The notes under the pieces are model-generated. The model was not told where the DNA came from. It saw only the letters and a list, made by a program, of their open reading frames with translations, and did not search any database. From contig LS997565.1 of the NCBI GenBank assembly GCA_000469685.2, positions 21,807,740-21,871,739 of the forward strand: a DNA stretch of 64,000 bases, read 5' to 3'. The position numbers were made by a program, and so were the translations under genes. Shown here piece by piece: positions 23,813-36,260 of the stretch (position 1 is the stretch's first letter; each line of letters opens with the position of its first letter). This stretch comes from Haemonchus contortus (taxonomy: Eukaryota > Nematoda > Chromadorea > Rhabditida > Trichostrongylidae).

Positions 23813-24196
23813 CTAGCCCACTCACACAACTGCAGCAAGCACAACTGCTTCCATTGCTGTTTGCTTCACATAATCATTTCTATGTCCAAGAGAATAAACA
23901 GCGCATCGTAAGGAGACGAGTATTTTTGTGAAGCTCCATGACCGGCGTACTCGAATACAGTAACGGCGACAGTTTTGCGAGCACAAAATCTGAACAGAAA
24001 GATAATAAGGGGAGAGTGAAAGAGAAAAGAATGAGGTAATCCATGTGTGCGGTTTGTCGGTAAAGCAAAAGCAATAGAACGCGGTTTCAAAAAGTGTAAC
24101 AAGTTATTTGGGATCGTGCGTAAATGCTGGCAGAAAGTGTTAATATCTGATAAATTGTCGATAGAGTTATGAAAAAGTCATTGCAGTCGAGGTGAG
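22692..24196. repeat. right arm of 1.5 kb inverted duplication
   Basis: Reverse complement of 15630-17140. It starts at GAATTC inside ASP exon 3 and ends near AGGTGAGATTTTGCTATC. The two arms share a central AT palindrome (16738-16765 and 23068-23095). The outer flanks of the two arms are unrelated. Confidence 0.9.
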
Positions 24197-24199
24197 ATT

Positions 24200-26560
24200 T
24201 TGCTATCATCTAAATGTTTGGCACATCGTTGCTGCCTTCTGAGAATAAATATTTTCGATACGAAAAAAGGACAAAGGTCAATTAACTTAACAATCAACTA
24301 TTTCCCACGAACCATGGATGTGCTCAGAGAGTTCCGTATCTCTTCCTGCGGCGCAGTGCGTAACCCCCCGAATACCGCAAATTTTAAAAAGCAAGAAAAA
24401 GTATGCTCACTATAAAATCACTCCAGGTACCCGATTTGAAACGATCAGAGAAGCCTCTTCTTGGATTAAGGGATACCGCTTGAGAAACACAAGGATTCCC
24501 ATTTCTGAAGTGTTAGCATATTAGTCAGTGAAACTACGCACTAACTCAAATTTGCTGTTTTTCAGTTTAAGAAGCAGCTGCCGTCTAAGACTGGTCCGTG
24601 ACTAAAATCGTCAGTTTCGTGGAAAAATGGTATCATAGTGATCCGTGAAATATGAGTTATGCAAAATTTTACTTTTTGCTCAGTTTCGTAATATGATAGC
24701 TACACCACAACCCACTGAATACCCACTGAATAAAGGAAGGGAGTAAAAGAATAAAGGACCGATTGAAAGCACTATATTGTAAACTGACGAGAATTTGGTT
24801 CATTTCGTGCTATGATTACGAGCGCTATCTAGCAAACTCTGTGACTCCATAAAGGATCACATTTCCCTTTGTTTTGAGATCACTTGCGACAAACTTATCG
24901 ACAATAGTCTTGAATTCTCAACTATGATATATCCGGCTATCTTTGGCATTCTAGTAGTCTATGCTGACGGAGCTTATATGCTCAATTAGTAAACAGCAAT
25001 TCTGTGATAAGAGCAGGCTCATCGCGAAAACGGAGAAGGCATTTATGTCGTTCAGAACCACTCAGATCTCACTCCATGAAAAATCTGCCTTGACCAGGAT
25101 TAAAGAAATTTTTGTGGAATTGTTTTTTACAACGTCATTATTTCCGTCGGGCGCTTCGCGAAACCTTATAAAGGATTATTCAGCAGTTGTCATATACACT
25201 GTGATCGGAAAGTGACTGAGCGATCATTTGGTTGGTAAATCAATCGCGTTTTTTTATCCACGCAGCCGTTCAATGATAGAAATGTGTTAGAGTACCCATG
25301 AACAAAAGAAGTTTGGGTTAAAGAGCACAGTGCCCGAATAGCACAAGTGCGGGTTCGATTTCCGTCCGAGGAGGAAGTTTTGTCCATAACTTGCCCACGT
25401 TGTGAGACTTCCGGTTCACGTTCTGCAGCCAAATAGTAGCGGTTGACAAAACATTAAGAAAACATTTTGCTCTCTCTCAAGACATCTTCGAACTTAAGCC
25501 CATTTCTACAAGGAAGTCGGTCGAAGGATCATCTGCAGCAACACAAGTTTGTAGATCATATTCATTTTCTGGTTAAACCGTACCCACAGACAACCTCTTG
25601 ACAAGAAAGGTATCTTAAGTGAGGAAAGAAGGGACTTTCCAGAAGATTGATGATTGTAAACCGTGTGTGGAAACCATAGGTCTTCAATCGATAAAAAGAG
25701 TTTCAACCGAATCTCATTCCACAGAACTTTTCACTATTTTTGAATGAGACTGTCACTTTGTTTTTAGTTTCCACGTGGATTTTTCAGTGAAGTGCTCAGT
25801 AGACTGTGATGGAAGATTGGAGCGTATTGTGAGGTAGGGAATCCTTCAATTATTTGAATTGGCTAGCCGCTCTCTTCAATTCCAGTGCGGTTTTGATCGT
25901 CGCTAACATAGGAGGAGTCATCCTAGTTAATCGAGTCTAATAAACATAAAAACGAAAAAGAAACAGAAAAAACGATCAAATCTAATAAAAAAGATAGGCA
26001 AATAACGAAAAATATTGCGTCCTATCGATTGGCGGGGAGGTTGTGAGTACGATAATTACAGTCACATTTGCTGCGTGCCGCAAGTGAGAATGCCGCAATC
26101 GGGGAGAAGTTCCGTTACCCGGGCTCGTACTCGTAAACCCGAAAATTTTACCCGAAAAATAAGTATACAAAACATCTGCGACAGCGACAATCAACAAAAT
26201 GATCGGTCACGGACGTCCTCCATACACTTCAATTCCCTGCTCCCATGAAATACTGCCTGAAGAATATAAGTCTGCATAAGCAGGCTGAAAACGCGGTCGG
26301 CTCACTTCACGAGCTGAAAATAGACTGTCCCCCCATATTTACAGACAAAGACAATCTTCTACAAATGAAACACTTCATTCTGTATCGAAACATCGAAAGT
26401 GCCATCTCTCAACAAAAAGTTATGAGAACAGCAAAATGACGTTCATTGAGGGAGTTAAGAGAACTAAGGACAAGTGATTTTCTCATTCTAGTCTTTGTCT
26501 ATTTCGCCGACTGGAAGCTTTTCAAACAGGGGTTCAAACTGCTGATTCCAGCAGGGTATG
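24200..26560. other. mostly unassigned; diverged repeat at about 24640-24930
   Basis: 24640-24930 resembles the repeat seen at 45090-45290 and, reversed, at 50210-50430 (landmarks ACCGATT, TTTGGTTCATTTC, GAGCGCTATC, CTGTGACTC, GATCACA). A GGGTTCGATTTCCGTCC segment near 25351 looks like a polymerase III B-box and may be a SINE fragment. No gene recognised in the rest. Confidence 0.35.
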
Positions 26561-26571
26561 TGTCAAGCCGT

Positions 26572-26782
26572 GACGGACGCGCGCGGCAAATAGCGCGGCA
26601 GTTCGTAGCGAACTTGGACAACCGCGGCGTTTATCATTGTGCGACAAACCTGAAGTAGAGTAGATTAGCAGGATCAGCTGACCATACCTAACTATTCTAC
26701 TTCAAGTCTGTGCCCCAGTAATAGGCGGCAGAGTCGTGTGAATCGTCACGCTTCGCCGCGCAATTTGCCACGCGCATCCTCA
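26572..26782. mobile_element. hairpin MITE, family 1, copy A
   Basis: Two arms of about 85-90 bases pair with each other: left arm GGACGCGCGCGGCAAATAGC to CCTGAAGTAGA, right arm TCTACTTCAAGTCTGTGCCC to GCCACGCGCATCC. The loop contains GATCAGCTGACC. The same layout and loop occur at 44241-44478. No coding capacity, so a non-autonomous fold-back element. Confidence 0.7.
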
Positions 26783-27859
26783 GGCGCACGACTTGACCGT
26801 CCCCATCCTAGCACTGTCTAGCACAGATATGAAAATTCAGTAAGGCACTCTGCTCTTACAGCAAGCCCGCACGTGTTATTACGCAAGTTTTCACCCGTCA
26901 CATGTACGACGCGCCGAAAAGGGGCTTTAGGCAAGAACACGGGATTGGTGGTGGGAAAGCCAGGCGGTTATTGTAATAGTCGAGTGCCCGTACTGAATAC
27001 TCGTTCCTGTCTGTCTTACTTGGCACACGCCCCGCCAATCATGAAGTTTATTTTACTTTATTGGATACTTTCTCTTCATTTTTCGTGGAATTTGAACTGT
27101 TTCTTAAGCACTTGAAAATAAGCAGCTTCAGGTTTCCAGTATGCTCAAGACCATTGAAGGTTAGTTCAGGCATGCTTGTCACACCCTTAAACTTGCTCCA
27201 GTTCCGATTTTTTTTTTGAATTTCATTGATGACCTGAAAGCCAGCTATGAATTCACGTGGCCCATTCAGATAATTCTGCACTGCAATGTCTGTTTTCCAT
27301 CTTATTCGACAATTCGTTGATCCCTTGTGGTGAATTTCTCTGGTTTTTTGACTGCTCTAGCCCAGTTTCCCCATTGATACTTCCCCTATGCTACGCCACA
27401 ACCACCTATACCCCTACTTCATATCGATGAAATGGACCAAGTACTTGTTCACTTTTTCACAGAAGGACCAGAAGAAGAGATGAGCATAGTTCCCATTATT
27501 ATTATTCTTTCCAAACGATGTAGGGAACCCTGAATGTCTTATGATTGCCAAACTTTGTGACAAACACTCGCAGGCACAGTAGTAGTGCTTTTACCACTCA
27601 AGGAGAGGGGTGTGGTGCAGTAGAAAACGATATTGTCGCGTCGCGGCGAGAGAGACGCTGCGCGCGAATGAATGCAGCAGTATACAGCAGCAAATAAGAA
27701 GTTCAGGAACAAAAGAACCAGCAGTAGAATCATGCCACAAGTAATAATCACACAGCTATTGAGCTGTATGAAGACTGCTATAACAGCTATAACTGTTATA
27801 ACTAGCCAAATGGTCCGCGACAGCCGCGTGCGGCGGATCGATTACACAAGACCGTTCCT

Positions 27860-28125
27860 ACTGTCTCCCCGAGGGGAGTGGTGCAATGGCAAGTAGAGCA
27901 CTATCGCACATACGTTGGCCAGTGTTTGAATCTTGTATCGATACTCGGCTAAATTAATCAGATTCCATCCCTTCCACCGCATCGGTACCAGACTCCTCTG
28001 AGAACATAAAGGCACTGACTTACACATCTGGCTGATCTCCGTAAATCTTGTATAACCAACACACAAGTATTCAAACAGGCACCACGGTTCTGAATGGATG
28101 TCGAATGCGGGTGCGCATCTCAAGT
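27860..28125 (+). repeat. tRNA-derived SINE-like repeat, copy 3
   Basis: Clearest head of the family: GAGTGGTGCAATGGCAAG (A-box-like), then GGCCAGTGTTTGAATCTTG (B-box-like), then a body containing ACTCCTCTGAGAACATAAAG and the shared ACTGACTTACACATC and GGTTCTGAATGGATGTCGAA tail that also ends copy 1. Confidence 0.6.
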
Positions 28126-28521
28126 TTTATTCTCTCAACTATAATTGAGGAGAGCCCAAATTACAAAAGAAAAGAGGTGTAAACTGAGATGAAACAGCAT
28201 TTTACTATGAGAAAAAATCGACGTCAGCTCCATGCTTACTAATACAATGAATTTCAAGTTAAAAGTGTGATATGTGTATAAATACAAACTGTAACAGTAA
28301 ATAGTAAGGTGAAAAGCCAATCGATGCGTTTTCCATACACATCACCACTGCTTGTGTGATTGAGGTGTGCCACCACCGTGATTCAGTGTTTTGAGGAATG
28401 CATTCCATGCAGCTAAAATTGATTCCGAATGTCATTTACTAAGGATCATCGAGAAGGTAACCTTACAGTTCGTCAAAGCACCGAAGAACAGCGAACACTG
28501 TAACAAGAAAATATTAGCACT

Positions 28522-31500
28522 TTACAACACCGTACCACTAATCAGTTCCGGATTCTTAAGATTCAGGTTTAAAGCATCTAATCCACTAGCAATTTGATTT
28601 GAAGCAGCTTGCCCAGCCAACCTGCAAGGTAGAACGTAGCAAACAAAAACAGCTTCCACACCAAAAACAAGTACTGCACATTTCTTCACTTACCCATCTC
28701 TAGGAACCCTCGGATACATGTATGGCAGCGGCTGCGCAACAAGTCCTTTATGCATAGGGCCACCCGGGTACGCTGCCGTCGGCACATCTTTCCCAAGATG
28801 ACGACCCCTAAAATTTTGACAAATAAATTTACTGTTCTCTCTTCTTAGTGAGATCAACTGCAAGTCTGACAGCGCTGTACACAGCTCACTGTATATGTCT
28901 AACCCTTATGCTTACTTATTTCTAACCACACATTTTTCAGAAAAAAATTAGACAAAGAACGAATGACCAATTGATTCCTCCTTGGTCAAAACACATGAAT
29001 GAAACGTCTCTGGTTTAGTAAAAAACAATCCCTTCCGCTTTTTTTTCAGAAAAAAAGGCACTTGCTTGTAGTAGGGTCAAGTTGAAGGACCACCGCTAGG
29101 TCGAGGACCTAGTTCGCGCAGCTGCTACGTGACGGGTGACGACGCTCCGGCTAGAGAACGTTTCAAAGCTTTACTGAAGAGCAAAACCCATCAACTAGCC
29201 ACTGCATCGCGAAGTCCACAGGACTTCCAATGTATACGATGTCTCAGCTAGCAGAACTCTTCGTAGCTCATTCGTTCGGTAATTTTTGCGCTACTGACAT
29301 TAGCCACCTTCTCACCTCTATGCATCTCCGCCACTAGCTCCAATAAGAGACGGAAGTCTTCGCAGTAGCACAGATCCACAGATTTTAAGAACGAAGCCTC
29401 GTCCCCTAATCGCCAAAATTAGCGGTACTATGCGAGCACTTATTGGCGATAGGACATCTTCAATCCTTAAGCGATCCTGCGGTCTCGCAGATGAATGTTG
29501 GAACTAAACCCATCGGTGAAAGTGCATCGCCCTTTATCCTACAAACCGTGTGCCTACATAGTCGAGTCTTTTGCTAAATAACAGTCTATGCCGTCCAAAA
29601 TCCACACAGGAGGTGCACAAGATTCAGCTACATTTTGTTATTCCCTTCACAGTACTGTTGCAGAATGGATGATAGCTTGGACTTTCTTTCTCTAAAGTAT
29701 GGGGTTCACGAGAATAGGCCAAGATTGTTCGTTCGCACTGTGAGTTATTTAGACCTTTCATACACCCACATTCCACAGGCAGAAGCTATTGTTCCTTAAT
29801 CAAGTCAAACTCGGTTGAAGCGCGCAGCTTATGAGTTTCGAGAATTCAGTTCGAGAATCCGTTTGCACACCATTTACTCCTCTGCTCTCGACTGCGATCA
29901 AACGCTTAATTATGGCTGAACAAGTATAGTTTGTGAAAGTGAGTATTTACACTGCAACCGTTAACACACATTATGCCCCCTCTCCCTCTTTTGTAACATT
30001 ACATATTTCATTTCTTCACAAAATTATTTTTCACAATAATAGTCATTCAATAGTCTGCGCTTCAACTGGCTACACAAATGCATAACTGGCGAGCTAACAA
30101 AATGGTGGGCACGACGCACACGGAAAAGGAGGGACGAACCAAGACCAAGACCCGACCAAGACATACGACCCCTTTCGATGAATGTAAGCAGCAATTCCCG
30201 AAAAATCTTATAGTATTTTATGAACTTCTCAAGAATTCGGCCCATAATAGGAACCTTCAGGTTTCATTTTCATCGCGAGATGCTTGAACATCTCGAAAAC
30301 CCGTTCAATTTTACTTGACGACTGCCCTGTAAAGTGAGAATTGCCCAGATTACAGACGGAAGAAAACTGCGAGATGCTGAAAAGAAAACTGCAGTTAACA
30401 GTCTATATTCAAGGGCGCAAACTGCACGTCTATTCTACATATTCGAGTAAGCGATCGTTGTAAAGTACAGATACGTGGGTGGTAGTACTAAAAATGGGAA
30501 AGCTGCTGATATCCATTATTTCACACAAACACGTAAACAGACGAAGCGAAGAGACTGTGTCCACTTTTCTAATGAAAGGATGAATGTTTAGGTCTTTTTG
30601 CGTCAATCAATCCCGCCATTGAGAAGCGCCCCCGCATATGGCCTTTACAATGACTTCTGGTAACCGGCCGATCTTGGTGCTTTTATCGACCACATGAGCC
30701 CGTTACCAACCAACCGACTCTTATGGATGGGAGGCTTAGTTAGTCTGGGCGAGTTATCGGACCCAATCAAATAAAATAAATAGAAACCTGTCAAAGGCAC
30801 ACGGAAGCGTGGTTTGACATATGGAATGGGTGGGCCATTCAGTTCCACGTCAGGTTACACCCCACCTACACCCTTCCCCCTGTGGTGTAACATGGTTGAA
30901 GGCACTGTTCACGAAAAAATGGTTTCAGAGATTTGCACATGTTTTTGAATTCGACGCCCCCTCTGATTACAATTTGTGCAGGAAATAGGTCGGGAAAACG
31001 GTCGTGGATAGGGCCCAAATAAGGGGCCGGAGAGTGAGCCACGGTTGCCCTCCGCCCTCGCTAGGCTTGGACTACGAAATCTAATTGCCGTCCACCATTT
31101 TCGCATTGGATCGAAGTTGGTGAAAAATCGATAAAGCTGGTTGGCAAATTGCCAGAGTCTGCCAGTCAGATTGTCAGGCAAATTGGATGTGTTGTCTGCT
31201 ATTGCAGACATTGCGTCGCCTTCGTGCACACGCCCGAACACTCTCTTAAGGGAGGCGGTCGTTTGGCGGCGATGGGCGGGGTCGCGCCGCCCATTTGAGG
31301 CGGCGCGACTCCGCCCATCGCGCCAATCGCGTAAATCTTCTGTTCTCCTTTCTTCTATAGATGATGGATTTGGGCTTCTATCATCTATGGAGGAGAGGAG
31401 AGCGGAAGATTACGCGATCTGAACCGAGTTGAACGGCGCGACCCCGCCCATCGCGCCAAACGACGTACACCCCTCTCTTGACCGCCCGTTCGGTGCTAAG

Positions 31501-34500
31501 TGGGTTGGGGGGACCACGCGGCGCGGCAGGCGCCGCGGCACCCTGCGCTCTCCAGCGAGTAGTAGTGGGCCTGAGTCTGGGAAGGAATGGTAAGGTTGTA
31601 CTGATGTGTTTTGTGATTCAGAAACAAACAATATGCTTGCATATTATGAATACACTTCTCTTCTGAGCCGATAAAACCTGTTTTTTAAGAAGGGGAGGAG
31701 TTTCCGGGGGTGGGTGAGATGGTTGTCTCGTGCAAAAACTGAGATGCAGATAAAAGTTGAACGTCCAATTGGCTCCCCACCCCGGAGCCCCTCCCCTTCC
31801 TAAAATTTGGTGAAAATTACACAGTTAAAATAAAAAGAAAGGTATGAAACGTCCCTAAACACTGATACGGGCTCCTTCTCTACTATCTCGCTGGAGAGAG
31901 CGCAGGGTGCCGCGCCGCCTGCCGCGCCGCGTGGCCCCCCAACCCACTTGGCATCCGCCGTTCTTTCCATGTGAAACTCGTCCAACCCTTTTTCCAGCTT
32001 TTTTTTGACCCTTTCTATTTCTTTTTGTTCACCGTTTTTTGCTCTTTTTTCGTTGTTATCGGCTTTATTTTAGAGTAGTTCTATCAATTTCCGTCAAAAA
32101 AGGGTACCCTAAATCATCGTGCCGAACGGTGCCTTTTAAGTTGGTTGGCTGCTGACCTCTCTGCCAGACTAGATTTCAGGCTGTGCCAATATTAATCAAA
32201 AAAAAGTCGCCACATTCCAAGATATGGAAAATAAAATGAACCGAAAACAGAAGGATCAAACCTTATGTGTACATGGAATGTGCAAACATTGAAGTCTGTT
32301 GAAAGTTAAAGGCACCGTTAACATGATTTTGGGTAATCCAGATTATGATGAAAAACGAAAGACAAGATCGAAACTAGTGCGACTGAGGTGAAGAAAACTG
32401 CGTGCATCGGTGTTTTCATTAGTTAAAAAAAAGGCCGCGAAAAAAAACGTTAAAAAGGGGGTTGGACGTGAATGAAACAAGAAAAATGAAGAAGGTGGGG
32501 CGCCCGGACGAGCTAAACAGTGCGTTTCACTGCGCGCGTGTGGGTCCTAGTGCGAAGAACAGACAATGGTAATCCACAATTCATTCACTTATAAGCATAA
32601 ATAAACAAAAAAAAAACTGAGTAACAGCAAAAGTAGCTAACCTTTTTCAGCCTCTAGGAGTAGGAAATCAAATAAGGGATCGCGGCAGCAAAAGAAAACA
32701 GAGGAAAGAAGAATGGGAGAAAAACATCGCCTCATCACTCGGCCGATTAGCTTTTTGTGCGTGGGTCCTAGAACGAATAATAGCAATCCGTATTGTCTCG
32801 ACACTCGTCTAACGTGACACCCATGGAGGGGCGGAGGGCGACCGTGGATACCTCTCCGGCCCCTTATTGTGCCCTATCCAGCCGTTTTCCGACCTCATTC
32901 CTGCACGAATTGTACTAGAGGGGGCTTCGAATTCAAACCATGTGCAAATCTCCGAAACCACTTTTTCGTTAACAGTGTCTTTAACTCAATTATGGATGAG
33001 GAAACGTCATAGAATACTTGAAAACACTTATTTCACCAACTCGCCTGCAGGTAAAACAGTTACGAGAAGATAGGCGTTTCTGCATATTCGCGAACAGCTT
33101 GAGGAAACAGAAACATGAGATGTCTAAAAGTACCGTGGCTGATCGTGTCCCACAGCTCCTCGACTCGAACGTGGAGTGCCTTGCATATTTGCTGGTGGTG
33201 CCGCCAACCCCTCATATGAAAGCCGAGGGTAACATTCCACTAAGGGGACTGGTATTCAAAACATCCCCCTGAAAATAATTCACTAATAATGCATTCTAAT
33301 CATAAATTAGTTTAGAAGTGAGAAAAACGAAAGTCCAAAAAGCTGAAATTACAACTATGAGAACTCAAACATTATTCACTGCAACTAACCGTTGACGCGA
33401 AAGGGATAAGCCCAAGTGGTGCTTCATCATAAGCAGCTCCATCTTTTCCATAACCGTATGCAGACCCAAAGTCATTGGAATATCCAGGCGGAACATTAGC
33501 ACCAGCTTGGTGGGATTCACGTGGAACAGCATAAGTCACAACGACAGACAAACCGTCGATCCACAAAATTGTTGACTCTAAATGGGTAACAAGCATATTT
33601 AGATGGAGCATTCCTCTTCGGTTCCATGAAAAACGGAACTTACTTGACCATTTCATCAAGCGACCTCCGCGTGTGTGAACATAACGAACGCATAGCCACG
33701 GAATGGGGCGAGGAATGTGTACATATGCCACCTGAAACACAGCAAGTATTGCATGCCTTAGTAGGAATTGTTCCAACGTTCACTCTCTGCTCTGTAAAAA
33801 GCTCATACCGATGCTGCTTCCTTGACTTCCTTAGCTTCCTTGTTGAAGAAGTCTCGCAATGTTTCTTCGGTGATTTTCTCTGTGAGGCGACCGACGAATA
33901 CCTTATTGGCTAGGGTTTTCGAGGTGGTCCAAGAGGATTTCCACTGGAGATCGGTGTGCTTGGAATAATCATACTGTTATCAAAAATTTGTTAGAACAAC
34001 AGAGAAAATCGCATTAAATAGTTGATATTATGCTCTTCCAACGTCGTATTGAAAAATTTTGTGACAAACTACGAAACATAGTAATACCTACCTTCCGATA
34101 GGGAAAGCGGATCTCACAGCGTCTGCCATCAATCGTGTGATCACAAAATTCCCAGAACTTTGTCTTCCTCTTCTACGGTGCTCATTCGAAAAAAGCCATA
34201 CCCTTTAGAACTTCCATCCGCGTTTCTTTTGATCTTAATAATGAAGACATAATGCTCGAATTCTTTCGTTATAAACTCTCCCTTTCCGTCGATTAGTTTA
34301 ATTTACTCCCCTTAATCATTGTCCTACACGTTTTTTCAAACAACAAGCACGAACAAAACGCATGCAACAATTTCTACTCCGAAATGAAATCAACCCTAGA
34401 AAAGTGGGAACAAAAGTAAAATAGATGAAGCCAAGATTATCGATCAGAGCTCGAGCCACGATTTGTCTAAATCTTCAGGGAATGTGGGATTCCAACCCTA

Positions 34501-34936
34501 GAACCACGGATATGGTGCTTTTCTGGAAAAAAAAAACAATTAATCTATCCCCATTACTGACCAGCTTTGCAGACCTGATGCAGTACCCTTATGCAGGGAC
34601 TATGACACTATTTCAAAAGGCTGATTTCATGGTTTGGGAGAGTGATAAAGGTGAATTTCCAACAAATCACACCCATATTCATTGCTTTCCATAACAAGCA
34701 CGCAAATTGGAACTTGCTGTATCGAGCATGCCCACATAACGTACACACAACCCACGTCGGATCATGTTTTGCATCTCTTTACTAAACCTACCTAATAAGA
34801 ATGTCGAGAACATTAAAGCACCAAGACAAAACACAAAACACACAGAGAACACACAGACATTAATTTCTCACGCACCTCTGCAAATGTGACGGTACCGAAC
34901 GTTCCCAAAGTACTTTTTGAAATCTTCGTCAGTGGT
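28522..34936 (-). CDS. tdp-1: TDP-43 (TARDBP/tdp-1) homologue, 5' exons missing, several frame breaks
   Basis: Minus-strand exons: 34876-34936 (KTTDEDFKKYFG, then TFGTVTFAE), 34092-34233 (IKRNADGSSKGYGFFRM to HTIDGRRCEIRFPYRK), 33809-33958 (NKVFVGRLTEKITEETL), 33644-33731 (VHIPRP, FRGYAFVMFTHAEVA), 33390-33577 (IDGLSVVVTYAVPRESHQAG), 28694-28808 (GRHLGKDVPTAAYPGGP) and 28522-28621 (SGLDALNLNLKNPELI, stop). They form two RRMs with RNP1 and RNP2 motifs in TDP-43 order and a Gly/Pro-rich tail. TDP-43 proteins are nuclear UG-binding regulators of splicing and RNA stability. Single extra bases break the frame in the exons at 34876, 34092 and 33644 (twice), and possibly at splice phases. The 5' exons are cut off where the duplicated repeat starts at 34946. 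Assembly errors or a pseudogene. Confidence 0.75.
29241..29420 (-). other. unidentified translatable stretch in TDP-43 intron
   Basis: Minus-strand translation gives LLLELVAEMHRGEKVANVSS and KITERMSYEEFC before a stop. It reads like protein (acidic and basic helix-like pattern) but no splice context or family was recognised. It may be a relic of a mobile-element ORF. Confidence 0.2.
31262..31463. repeat. GC-rich double hairpin nested in the TIR element
   Basis: Two superposed palindromes. GCGATGGGCGGGGTCGCGCC pairs with the following GGCGGCGCGACTCCGCCCAT copy. The second copy, with CGCGTAAATCTTCTGTTCTCC, pairs with GGAGAGCGGAAGATTACGCG and the distal GGCGCGACCCCGCCCATCGC. One 20-base GC-rich word thus occurs three times in alternating orientation. 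Confidence 0.7.
31499..31952. repeat. GC-rich inverted repeat pair, about 65 bp arms
   Basis: AAGTGGGTTGGGGGGACCAC through CCCTGCGCTCTCCAGCGAGTAG at 31499-31563 is matched in reverse complement by 31880-31952. The 316 bp between is AT-richer. Probably a second small fold-back element inserted in the larger TIR element. Confidence 0.75.
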
Positions 34937-34959
34937 CTTGTAATTAGGTCAGGCTTTGT

Positions 34960-36260
34960 GGATGCTCCTTCCAGCCTCCGCGGCTTCGTCTATAGCTGTT
35001 GCTCTTCTCTCTTTCAGATCTTCCTCTATCGCTTCTCTGCATACTTCACAATTCGGACGTTTATTGATGATTGCCTGTAGCTAGCGCGATTCCACCTCGG
35101 CGTATTAGCTCGAGAGTCTTCGAAGAGAGTCGTCCCTTGACTACTTGTAGACACTCTGCCTTTCCTGGGGCAATCGTGAAGATGTTCGACGAACCGGTTG
35201 TATTCTTTATCGATGTTGTCGCTGACGGAATCTGCCCACAAACTCGCCAATGAAGAGAAGTGATCCCCAGTGACCACAATCGTGGGGCTTCGTTTCCTGA
35301 AACTTCATAGCTCTTTCTCCATGCCACTGAGAAGCAGAATCCAGCGCGCAGGAGACGATGATCCGATCCCGTGTAGAACTCGGAATAAACAGCGGACGTC
35401 AGTCGGGGCAAAATTTCCGATTGAAGATGATGTGGTCTATTTCATCATGGAACTGTCCCCCAGGTTGACTCCATGTCCATCGCAAATTAGAGGGCTTCTG
35501 GAATTGTGAGTTACCATGGATGGTGTGGGTCGACATGATAAATGGTGGAAAGTCTTCCACCCTGCCCCCAATCCATTCCCCATTCCTTGGAATTTCCGAT
35601 GTGGAGCTCTTCAACCGTTCTTCTGGGGCCAATCTTGGCATGAAATCACCGACGATGACCTTGAAGGAAGTGTGGTCTTCTCTGTAGACCCTCTCCCGAT
35701 CCACATAAAACGCTTCCAACTCCTCTTCTTCGCAGTTGGTGTGTAGGCAACGTAAATGCTGCAGCGATGCCTTCATGTCCCGTTCAGTCCGATGACGTCG
35801 TACTTGATCTTCCTAGCTTGCATCATCAGGTCTTCTATACACGCTTTAGTTGCAAGCGTGCGAACTTGCGTTAAGTACAGATCGCCATCTTGGTCTTCTC
35901 CTTTTTTGCAGCCCTGTTTTGCCCTGAGATTTTAGCAGCCTCTCCCGAGTGGTCCTAACGCGGCGTATTGGAGGCTTCCCTCAGGTTCAGGGGTATGAGG
36001 CTCATTCTATTATTGTTTTTGGCAAGGATTCCCAACGGTCTAGCTTGCCTGTGCTTTGGCTTATCTGGTGTTGTGAGGTGAGGAACCGACGCTCTCGGCA
36101 GAACTGAAACTTTTTGAAGAGGCTTGCATCGGTAAATCTGACTAATTTGAGAAAAAATTTCGGACGGTATGTGTTCCAAACATGCGTTTTTTTGAACATG
36201 CATTTGACTAGGAGGTTCGTCCGGAGGAAACGGGGTTAACATTGAAATGAATGGGAGTAG
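34960..36260 (-). mobile_element. RTE-type retrotransposon 5' fragment (endonuclease), copy A
   Basis: Reading down the minus strand: an N-terminal part near 36000-36260; MAICT and ARTLATKAC-type endonuclease start near 35860-35900; then EEEELEAFYVDRERVYREDH, FKVIVGDF, EIDHIIFNRKFC and FYTGSDHRLLRAGF (Ser-Asp-His) at 35061-35776. It ends with LELIRRGGIALATGNHQ at 35061-35110. The motifs are those of RTE-clade APE endonucleases. The reverse transcriptase is absent and the frame is broken many times, so this is a dead fragment. Confidence 0.75.

Larger units (their letters stand above)
30895..32985. mobile_element. 2.1 kb element with about 160 bp terminal inverted repeats
   Basis: 30895-31060 and 32826-32985 are inverted copies at roughly 80 percent identity; shared blocks are CACTGTT.ACGAAAAA, GAGATTTGCACATG, GCCCCCTCT and AAGGGGCCGGAGAG. 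The interior has no transposase ORF and holds nested palindromes, so this is a non-autonomous DNA transposon or fold-back element. It lies inside the long intron (28809-33389) of the TDP-43 homologue. Confidence 0.65.

Noticed and set aside
27539..27751. Minus-strand ORF with a strongly hydrophobic signal-like start
   Set aside because: The leucine and cysteine run comes from a CTG/TGC-rich stretch. No homology, splice signals or continuation, so not called a gene.
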